Source: Psychrosphaera sp. (lineage in GTDB: Bacteria; Pseudomonadota; Gammaproteobacteria; Enterobacterales; Alteromonadaceae). From it: a stretch of 12,459 nucleotides of DNA. Under the pieces are notes generated by a model. The model did not search any database. It had not been told where the DNA came from and saw nothing but the letters and a program-made list of their open reading frames with translations. The position numbers and the translations under genes are program-made. The stretch's first letter is position 1. Each line of letters starts with the position of its first letter. The stretch covers positions 1 through 12,459 of the forward strand of contig JAOHFM010000048.1 of the NCBI GenBank assembly GCA_028098005.1, given 5' to 3'. Of this stretch, positions 6,449-12,459 are shown piece by piece.

Positions 6449-9400
6449 TATTTTTCTCCTCCTAAAACATTTCTAACTGCGTATTCTGGAGTTTCATTTC
6501 CTTTAATGTAATGTAGTACTCGGCCAAAAGCAGATTCTTTATTATTTTCACTCCACATTTCGCTATTACCTACAATGAACAAGGCTTCTTTTGCCCTAGA
6601 TAAAGAAACGTTTGCTCTATTTTCTGAAGAAACATGACCTTGCTTAAAGTTAGAATTATTCCTGACTAATGAGAGAATAATAATATCGTTTTCCTTTCCT
6701 TGATAGCTATCAACAGTATCAACTTTGAGAATTCGTTTTTCCAACAAGTTTCTGGCCCAAGAGATACTGTTGATTTTTTTGACTAAAAGTCGAACTTGCT
6801 CTGCATACATGCAAATTACACCAATCTTTGGCTCTTCGCCCTCGCTAAGAGTTTGACCATCTTTGTCATTCTCATACATACGTTCAATAATCGAAATAAT
6901 AGAATCGGCTTCAAATGCGTTGACATAGCTATTTTCATTTACCCCTCTTCCTTTAGGCTTTGACTCAAACCCTTTTTTACCTGCCGAAGACGTATCAAAC
7001 CATGTAACAGTACTAGCAAATGGTGCTATTAAATTTTTGTATTGAATTGCTGTATCACCTCTACCAGTTGACAAAGCTCCTTCATAAAAATTTGAAGACA
7101 CCAAATTACCAATTGGCGGACACATTCGATACTGCATCAAAAGTGATCTTCCTACTTTACGCCCATAGTCTGAAACAAACGCTCTTTCAAAGTCGCTCCT
7201 TTTTAACTCTTTTTCATCAAGCTTGGGTAGCTCACGCTTGGCCGCTTTTATGTGGTTTTCATCATAAAGAGGTGGTAGTTGTTTATGATCTCCAACCAAT
7301 AAGACTTTTTTACCGACTTGCATCGCAATTGCTAGTTCGCTTGCTGGAGAGCGCGCTGCCTCATCTATTACGACTAGGTCATATAGGTTTTCTTGGATTC
7401 CATAGTGATGTCGGCCTATACCAACACATGTGCCGCAAACTAAAGTTCTAGTCTTTGCGAGAAAGTTCTGAAATTGAGCCTTGCCAGAAGCCATAACACT
7501 TAGCCATTCATTTGACGTCTCTATGACATTCTTAACTTTGAAAATTATTTGTTGAGAGTAGATTTCAAATAGAGCGGCTAAGTCACGAAGTAGACTGTCC
7601 CTTATATTTTCAGTAGGAACGTTTGCGAATGAATTTAACTTCGCAGAATTGCGAGATAGAAAATTCTCCAAATTTTCTTTTAACTTTGCTTCTCTCTTCC
7701 TCAACTCCGGCGTATCAGCTAAGTCCTTGTCTTTAGTTTGGGAAAGTAATTGATCAAATTTCTGACCAAATGAAGCTTCAAATTCAGCAATGAGAACCGC
7801 CATTTCTTCCGGGATTCCTATGTGTTCTAACAATGTACACAATCGCTCTATATATTCAGCTCTAAACTTGTCCCTATAGTGTTCTTGCAGTGCTTTTTCA
7901 CCGACATCAGTTAACGAAGCTGACAAATTAGTTTCATCGCCAAGACGGACAATATCAATTGCTTCTTCATTTTTTCGAAACAGCGAACGTACTTTTTCAG
8001 AAGCATTATTCACAGCCTCATGAGATTGACTAACTAATAATACTCTACGAGCACCTTTTCTAATTGAATAATGTATATATGAACCTATAAAGGCTGTTTT
8101 ACCTGTTCCCGGGGGTCCCTGAAGTAGCGCGACAGGGCCATATTTGTACAAGGTCTTAAATGCATCTCTTTGTTGTTCATTTAAAGAAAATACAATTTTG
8201 TTGTCGTCATCATACTCTGTATATGAATCCAATTCTGAATCAGTAGGGGGTTCGCCATCAGTATGTTCAGCAACTAAGCCGGGGGAAAAGTAATCAGGAA
8301 GATTATTAATTACTGCACGACCAGTTATCAATTTTGTAACTGCTTTTTCTCTTTTTGATAGAGATGCTGCACTCATGCTGCCCTCTAATGTTAGAGTATC
8401 ACCAACCTCTATATTAATATTCGTTTTTGGTTTTATTGAAATTGTATCTGATCCTAGCCTTTGCACTACACCAACAACCTTCATTTCACCCCTGACGTCT
8501 GTTTTTACATTTACACGTTCAGTTCTGATATCAAAATCAAATTTACTATCTGCAAGTGAGTAAGAAAAACTTAATGATTGATCTAATGCGTAATGAGGTT
8601 CGGTTGCGACTTGAATCTTCGGATAACTCTCTTCTTCAGTTTCAACCAATACTTTCCATATTTCTCTCGCGTCGACAACAGATGACTTAGCTATTGAGGG
8701 TAAGCTCAAAGTTCTAGTGGTTCTATTTAAAGGTTGTGGTTGAACTGGTTTTTCATTACTCAGCGATTTATAAGCTTCGCTATTTAAGATAAAGTCGATA
8801 AACCCCTCACTTGAAGCGGCAGTCTTGTGCGTCAAAGATATCGAGCCAGTTAATTTTATTAGCGAGTCCCGTTTATTCCTGATAAATTGATCGTGTCGAA
8901 GCTCCCTAACACTCGCACCAACAATAAACTTTTTCTTTTCTTCAATGAGTAAATTTATGCTCGTTTTTACTCCACTAAGTTGCACCCCAAGTAAATCATT
9001 GCTTTTTCCTGCATTCAAAGACAAAGAAATGTAATATTGGCCGTCATCAGACACTAACTCTTTATCAAAAGTATTAAAGCTTTTATGATTAACTTCATAT
9101 TTTTCTAACTTTGGTAGAGGTGGCGGGTTAACAATTAAGTCAAAATTGTCTAAAAACCTTTCTAGCTCATTCGTCGAAATTTCTGGAAGTTCTAGCAACT
9201 CTTTCGTGTATTTAATCAAATGTATAGACATAAATTTCGTAGCTAATTCCTTGACCATTTTAATGGCAGCAAATCGATCTATTGCTGACTTTTGCAATGA
9301 TTCATAGGATGCAGGTATGTATGCTGGGGTAAATTTCTCCGCTTCAATTAAATTATATTCAGCTAAGTCAATGAAACGAACGTCACCCTCGTGAATAATT

Positions 9401-11292
9401 ACATTTTTGGGGTGCAAGTCACCATGATACAGTTTTGCTGCATTCAGCTTTATCAGTGCCGAAAGAAGCTTCTTAGATAAATTAAATGCTTCATTTTTTT
9501 CTAAACTTTGAATTGACTCTTCCCAAGTTGTACCGTTAAGCCATTCATATTTAAAATAAACACTAGTCATTGTTGGGTTAAAACCAAAGCCTAATATTTT
9601 CGGTAAAATATCTAAGTTGGAGTTTTTAATACTTTCTAGTCGACTGAAAAATGCAAGTAATTGGTGATTTATTTCACCACTACTAGTAACCTCATTAACT
9701 CCAAACCAAACTTTTAACCCAAATGTTTCATCTTGGCCCTTTAACAGGTGGTAAGTACCATCCGATTTGACTGGTACGGCACCAAAATCCACGAAAACAT
9801 TACTGTCATCATGATATTTCAAGAATGCTGATAGCGCTTGAGCCGAGTCTTCCACTTTGGAATTCAGTAGTTTGTTAAATTCAGTTAATGAAGCAGCTAA
9901 ATCTTGAAAGCGCTCTCTGGTATCAAGTTCAAGGCCTCGTGCAAACCAATCACTTAATTTGTCACTTATGGAGTTGTTTTTCAGCTTTTTCCATACGTAG
10001 ATTCCTTCTTCCTTTCTAGGCCATTCGCCAAAAGCTATAAAGTGACATGCAGCCGTAGCAAGGTAAACATCCCTTGTAAAAGCAGTGCCGTGGGATTCGT
10101 CTTCAAATAACTCTTCTGGAGTTTCCACTCTTCCATGCTGAATAATTTTCCGCGCGAACGACACACTATTTTTATCAGGATCGGGATAATAGGCGGTAAG
10201 GAAATTGGATAGCACGACTTTACTGGGCAATGAAAGCCAGATGCTATGAGGGCCTAAATCACGATGAGCCACTTCGATGTCATGGAGCCTAGACAACTGG
10301 CTTATTAGCATCTGCATTAAGTCCAGTCGTTGTGAGTCTGTCAGTTTATTGTTATTTTTCCTAATAAAGGTATCAAGCCGCTCTTTTCTATTAGGCCATT
10401 CATAAAGCTCTACAAAATCTTCTGTCAGTTCACTTGGAATATGTATTAAATTTAAGTGGCTATTCTTTAAGTCTTCGTCTTGTGTATCAATATAGCCTAG
10501 TACATTTGACTCCCTTTGAGCTAGTACTGCTCGTTGTTCAGGAGTTCTAGAGTGCTCAATTATACAAGGGGACGTAAAGTCCCAACGACGCATTAACGCC
10601 TTGTAATTTGCGTTATCTGCTCTTTGGCTTTCATACTCTTTATAAAGGCCGTCCTTATGTTGAAATAAAAAGCTACTATTTATTACGTAATTGTTCGAAG
10701 AAAATCTTTTAGGCTTGAAGTCTGCGCTGTTGTTGAGAAAAATACGATCCCATATTCTAATATTTTTATTGGGAAAGTCCTCTTTTCTGGAAAAAGAGAA
10801 TGACTTACCAAAATACTTTTTATAAAACTTTTCATCTCCAATATTCTTAAACTCATCCAGAGATAAAACACACTCCCTTTCACCATCCGGTAAGTCGGCA
10901 GACGTCGCACTACCACAAAGGACAACGACCTTGTCTACATATGGTACATATTTTCCCTTCAACTTATCCTGTAGTTTTGATTTAAGTATCTTTGCAGCTC
11001 TATTGGCCTGAGAAACAGCGTGTGTTCTCTGCTCCTGCCTACCATCAGAATACTCCTGCACCCACTTATTGCCAGTTGAGTAAATTCTTCCAATATAATT
11101 CTTTAGCTCTACAACGATTATACGATCGTGAGTAATTATTATAATATCTGATTGAAAGTCTTTAGCTTGACGGCCATGCATTTCAAGGCCCGAATACCCT
11201 TTCCAACTATTTGGCAGGTGTTCTGATAAAACGTCATTTGCTTTTCTTTCAAAGGCATTTATACCAAGGGGGTCGAGGCACTCAATGTCCAT
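6448..11292 (-). CDS. NERD - pseudokinase - kinase - SF1B helicase fusion, candidate anti-phage effector (MkoA-like)
   Basis: Numbering is from the start chosen here, giving 1614 residues. Residues 11-120 form a NERD (PD-(D/E)xK-like) domain with D49 and E62-L-K64. Residues 220-470 are kinase-like with H343-R-D345 but Ser for the catalytic-loop Asn and S-N-F for DFG, so probably a pseudokinase. Residues 500-690 form a second kinase: K527, H623-G-D625, N630 and D642-L-A, catalytically complete. Residues 690-1020 are beta-rich, like the accessory region of UPF1-type helicases. The SF1B helicase follows: Q1040, GPPGTGKT 1059-1066, DEAA 1310-1313, GDHKQLPP 1334-1341, QYRM 1387-1390, SYQGKE 1529-1534, and SLSRAK ending at 1568. 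I chose the ATG at 11290-11292 because AAGGA sits 6 bases upstream; an earlier ATG at 11388 has no ribosome site and would add 32 hydrophobic residues. COG1112 helicase plus kinase with a second gene is the Mokosh type I pattern; NERD plus kinase is also known from PglW of BREX. Confidence 0.9.
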   Translation of the reverse strand: MDIECLDPLGINAFERKANDVLSEHLPNSWKGYSGLEMHGRQAKDFQSDIIIITHDRIIVVELKNYIGRIYSTGNKWVQEYSDGRQEQRTHAVSQANRAAKILKSKLQDKLKGKYVPYVDKVVVLCGSATSADLPDGERECVLSLDEFKNIGDEKFYKKYFGKSFSFSRKEDFPNKNIRIWDRIFLNNSADFKPKRFSSNNYVINSSFLFQHKDGLYKEYESQRADNANYKALMRRWDFTSPCIIEHSRTPEQRAVLAQRESNVLGYIDTQDEDLKNSHLNLIHIPSELTEDFVELYEWPNRKERLDTFIRKNNNKLTDSQRLDLMQMLISQLSRLHDIEVAHRDLGPHSIWLSLPSKVVLSNFLTAYYPDPDKNSVSFARKIIQHGRVETPEELFEDESHGTAFTRDVYLATAACHFIAFGEWPRKEEGIYVWKKLKNNSISDKLSDWFARGLELDTRERFQDLAASLTEFNKLLNSKVEDSAQALSAFLKYHDDSNVFVDFGAVPVKSDGTYHLLKGQDETFGLKVWFGVNEVTSSGEINHQLLAFFSRLESIKNSNLDILPKILGFGFNPTMTSVYFKYEWLNGTTWEESIQSLEKNEAFNLSKKLLSALIKLNAAKLYHGDLHPKNVIIHEGDVRFIDLAEYNLIEAEKFTPAYIPASYESLQKSAIDRFAAIKMVKELATKFMSIHLIKYTKELLELPEISTNELERFLDNFDLIVNPPPLPKLEKYEVNHKSFNTFDKELVSDDGQYYISLSLNAGKSNDLLGVQLSGVKTSINLLIEEKKKFIVGASVRELRHDQFIRNKRDSLIKLTGSISLTHKTAASSEGFIDFILNSEAYKSLSNEKPVQPQPLNRTTRTLSLPSIAKSSVVDAREIWKVLVETEEESYPKIQVATEPHYALDQSLSFSYSLADSKFDFDIRTERVNVKTDVRGEMKVVGVVQRLGSDTISIKPKTNINIEVGDTLTLEGSMSAASLSKREKAVTKLITGRAVINNLPDYFSPGLVAEHTDGEPPTDSELDSYTEYDDDNKIVFSLNEQQRDAFKTLYKYGPVALLQGPPGTGKTAFIGSYIHYSIRKGARRVLLVSQSHEAVNNASEKVRSLFRKNEEAIDIVRLGDETNLSASLTDVGEKALQEHYRDKFRAEYIERLCTLLEHIGIPEEMAVLIAEFEASFGQKFDQLLSQTKDKDLADTPELRKREAKLKENLENFLSRNSAKLNSFANVPTENIRDSLLRDLAALFEIYSQQIIFKVKNVIETSNEWLSVMASGKAQFQNFLAKTRTLVCGTCVGIGRHHYGIQENLYDLVVIDEAARSPASELAIAMQVGKKVLLVGDHKQLPPLYDENHIKAAKRELPKLDEKELKRSDFERAFVSDYGRKVGRSLLMQYRMCPPIGNLVSSNFYEGALSTGRGDTAIQYKNLIAPFASTVTWFDTSSAGKKGFESKPKGRGVNENSYVNAFEADSIISIIERMYENDKDGQTLSEGEEPKIGVICMYAEQVRLLVKKINSISWARNLLEKRILKVDTVDSYQGKENDIIILSLVRNNSNFKQGHVSSENRANVSLSRAKEALFIVGNSEMWSENNKESAFGRVLHYIKGNETPEYAVRNVLGGEK

Positions 11293-11298
11293 ATATAA

Positions 11299-11303
11299 TC
11301 CTT
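11299..11303 (-). promoter_or_regulatory. Ribosome binding site deciding the helicase-fusion start
   Basis: The minus strand reads AAGGA followed by TTATAT and the ATG at 11290-11292. No such site precedes the upstream in-frame ATG at 11386-11388, which supports the shorter protein beginning MDIECLDPLG. Confidence 0.6.
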
Positions 11304-11471
11304 TTGATAACTCAAATACGGAGCCGTAGACTAAAGTCTTAAAAAGTATGGAGTATTCAAAAAGCAAAGGAAGAAAGTTAACTCCCATTTGTAAGCATGT
11401 AAAACAAAACTCTAATTGATTTTCTTTTTAAACAATAGTTTACGACAAAAGTTGACATTCAAGTCTACCCA

Positions 11472-11487
11472 ACTCACTCGAATGAGT
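11472..11487. promoter_or_regulatory. Imperfect palindrome upstream of the kinase-helicase operon
   Basis: ACTCACTCGAATGAGT is a 16-bp dyad with one mismatched pair, centred on TCGA, about 180 bp before the operon start. The surrounding spacer (11293-11580) holds no gene and no clear hairpin terminator, only AT-rich sequence with runs of A and T. I could not place a confident promoter in it. The palindrome is the best operator candidate for the operon. Confidence 0.35.
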
Positions 11488-11580
11488 AAATACAGTACCT
11501 AAATTAAAAACTTTTTTTTACATATAGTTGGTATTTAGATAACTCTTGCCTTCTATCTTTACAACAACATTTAGATTCGA

Positions 11581-11775
11581 TTAAGAGCTACCTAAACCGT
11601 TAATCCGTAAATACGCAATAACTTCCTTATAATATCCGGCGTCAACAGCCTCTTCCGGTGTCATTCCCAATGAGGCTATACAGCCGTTACAATACCAAAA
11701 ATCGGCTATTTCATTGTTTCCCGACCAAGATACAAACTTATCTATTACAATTCGTTTTTGTTCATTTTCAAACAT
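11581..11775 (-). CDS. Small cargo protein, weakly like MbcA/ParS-type antitoxin C-termini
   Basis: The 64-residue acidic-to-neutral protein has a C-terminal half G37-M-T-P-E-E-A-V-D-A-G followed by a Y-L-R-I helix. This recalls the DUF2384 (MbcA/ParS) toxin-binding segment, but the match is short and the N-terminal helix-turn-helix of that family is missing. Two cysteines (C29, C32) form a single CxxC. It starts 9 bases after the stop of the 66-residue gene, so both are probably read in one transcript from tnsD, though its own ribosome site is weak (AGG about 8 bases upstream). No toxin gene is recognisable next to it. It could equally be a small unrelated accessory protein of the transposon. 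Confidence 0.5.
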   Translation of the reverse strand: MFENEQKRIVIDKFVSWSGNNEIADFWYCNGCIASLGMTPEEAVDAGYYKEVIAYLRINGLGSS

Positions 11776-11784
11776 AAATCTAAC

Positions 11785-11985
11785 CTAATCTTTTGGTACT
11801 AAACAGATTTTAAGATTACCCAATTGAAGGTTCATTGCTTGGGAATCACTAAGTTCACCATCTATTGCTTTACCTAGGCGAATCCAATGCATCACGACTT
11901 CTTCAGGAGTCGATGGTTTTGACTCTAAATAAGTTTTTGCGCTATCTAAAACATCCGGTGGTATATAAATACAAGTTTTATTCAT
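11785..11985 (-). CDS. ParD-like small protein (putative antitoxin) directly behind tnsD
   Basis: The 66-residue protein has residues 23-40, S-K-P-S-T-P-E-E-V-V-M-H-W-I-R-L-G-K, which fit the ParD_like antitoxin pattern of a helix ending in a conserved W-x-x-x-G. The N-terminal M-N-K-T-C-I-Y-I-P-P-D-V-L could supply a ribbon of the ribbon-helix-helix DNA-binding fold, which in such proteins represses its own operon. The start is preceded by GGAGA about 8 bases upstream. That site lies just after the tnsD stop, with 13 bases between the two genes, so it belongs to the tns transcript. No ParE- or RelE-like toxin is visible nearby. It may act as a regulator of the element rather than as an antitoxin; that is inference. 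Confidence 0.6.
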   Translation of the reverse strand: MNKTCIYIPPDVLDSAKTYLESKPSTPEEVVMHWIRLGKAIDGELSDSQAMNLQLGNLKICLVPKD

Positions 11986-11998
11986 TGTGCTTTCTCCG

Positions 11999-12459
11999 CT
12001 ATTTTTTGGTGTAGTTCAGAGCCTTTGGCAGTGTTTTGTATAACCATTCGCTGTCATGTTTATAAAGCCACGTATAGTTAGCACCGCAAGCATTCTTAAT
12101 TTTACCTCTGGTAATCGATGGAGATGATTCGATTGCATTTTCTATCGAAGCTCTTGCCACTGATCGCCGTTGTTCAAATCTTATTAGTTTCCTTTTTTCA
12201 GGCAAACCCGGAACACTTTGAATAATTTGCTCTACTGCACCAACTGAAATACTCTCTCTCTTTGCTATTTGTTTTCTGTGCTCGCCAATTTGGGCACTTT
12301 CAGTCACTCGAAAAATGATGTCTGGTGTTATAAATTGGGTTCTCCGCTGAAAATATGCTCCAATTTGACTCGCTATTGTTTTAACAAAAATAACGCTTCT
12401 TTTTACTCGTCTTGATATCTCTCGTAGTGAACAATCTGTTTGCAATAATAGAGCAATAC
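11999..12459 (-). CDS. tnsD: TnsD/TniQ family transposition target selector (3' part, cut by window edge)
   Basis: The frame is open from the right edge to the TAG at 11999-12001 and covers the last 150 or so residues of a larger protein. No true start is in the window; the codon at 12443-12445 is TTG inside the gene. TnsD C-terminal repeats are recognisable: L-R-E-I-S-R-R with a following helix, then R-K-Q-I-A-K-R...S-V-G-A-V-E-Q-I-I-Q-S-V-P-G-L, then R-K-x-I-R-F-E-Q-R-R, a threonine/arginine helix, and the hallmark Y-T-W-L-Y-K-H-D-S-E-W-L-Y near the end. In Tn7, TnsD binds a specific site at the 3' end of a conserved gene and brings in the TnsABC transposase through its N-terminal zinc-finger TniQ domain, which is not visible here. 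Its position at the end of the tns operon and the start of cargo is as in Tn7. Confidence 0.83.
   Translation of the reverse strand, partial: IALLLQTDCSLREISRRVKRSVIFVKTIASQIGAYFQRRTQFITPDIIFRVTESAQIGEHRKQIAKRESISVGAVEQIIQSVPGLPEKRKLIRFEQRRSVARASIENAIESSPSITRGKIKNACGANYTWLYKHDSEWLYKTLPKALNYTKK

Larger units (their letters stand above)
4790..12459. mobile_element. Tn7-like transposon, left arm and cargo (continues beyond window)
   Basis: The boundary is inferred from TGT at 4790-4792 followed, after the usual 8 terminal bases, by the first of two identical 17-bp repeats. The other end of this arm holds a TnsD-type gene. In Tn7 the tns genes are read inward from the right end and cargo fills the space to the left end; here the partial tnsD on the minus strand, two small ORFs, the two-gene operon and the repeat array follow that order exactly. 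By Tn7 rules the 5 bases before the end (GAAAA, 4785-4789) should be duplicated at the far end. tnsA, tnsB, tnsC and the right end are not in the window, so whether the element is active cannot be judged. Confidence 0.72.

Noticed and set aside
7020..7451. Plus-strand 143-codon ORF opposite the helicase domain
   Set aside because: It is the antisense shadow of conserved helicase motifs and has no recognisable domain or ribosome site; the same holds for open frames at 3830-4069, 3970-4182, 5899-6096, 8375-8563 and 10683-10925.
6448..11292. Reading the operon as a BREX type 2 system (PglW)
   Set aside because: NERD plus kinase fits PglW, but the C-terminal SF1B helicase does not, and no pglX, pglY or pglZ-like gene is in the window.
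11293..11388. N-terminal extension of the kinase-helicase fusion from an ATG at 11386-11388
   Set aside because: No ribosome binding site precedes it and the added 32 residues are hydrophobic and unlike a NERD start; AAGGA sits ahead of the internal ATG at 11290-11292.
11452..11457. Plus-strand TTGACA as a -35 box
   Set aside because: No -10 lies at the right distance, and no plus-strand gene follows.

Overview
The window looks like AT-rich DNA from a marine gammaproteobacterium, most likely of the Alteromonadales. The lineage is inferred from the gene types (7TMR-DISM diguanylate cyclase, PEP-CTERM protein, CPBP protease with a divergent LysR regulator) and base composition; there is no rRNA or other marker here.

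It splits into two unlike halves. Positions 1 to about 4789 look like ordinary chromosome: the 5' part of a CPBP intramembrane protease (minus, cut by the left edge), a divergent LysR regulator (plus), a membrane diguanylate cyclase with intact GGEEF and I-site (minus), and a secreted PEP-CTERM protein (minus). Between the PEP-CTERM gene and 4789 lies a non-coding stretch. It ends in a strong minus-strand terminator (4687-4714) and a short open frame that may be the 3' end of a gene whose remainder lies elsewhere.

From about 4790 to beyond the right edge the DNA reads as one arm of a Tn7-like transposon. The evidence is a TGT terminus at 4790, two identical 17-bp repeats plus a weaker third arranged like TnsB-binding sites of a Tn7 left end, and at the far right the C-terminal part of a TnsD/TniQ-type target selector on the minus strand. 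Everything between is cargo, all on the minus strand: two small ORFs directly behind tnsD (one ParD-antitoxin-like), then a two-gene operon.

That operon is the centre of interest. It encodes a protein of about 1614 residues fusing a NERD nuclease-like domain, a degenerate kinase domain, a second kinase domain with its catalytic residues intact, and a C-terminal SF1B (UPF1/DNA2-like, COG1112) helicase. It overlaps by one base a 486-residue protein with an N-terminal winged helix and an unrecognised remainder. The layout resembles Mokosh type I anti-phage systems (kinase-helicase plus a second protein), but the NERD domain, tandem pseudokinase/kinase and a partner without a visible HKD motif make it a variant worth testing. 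The working model is a Tn7-like element carrying an anti-phage cargo, inserted next to or into the 3' end of a chromosomal gene that should lie to the right of the window.
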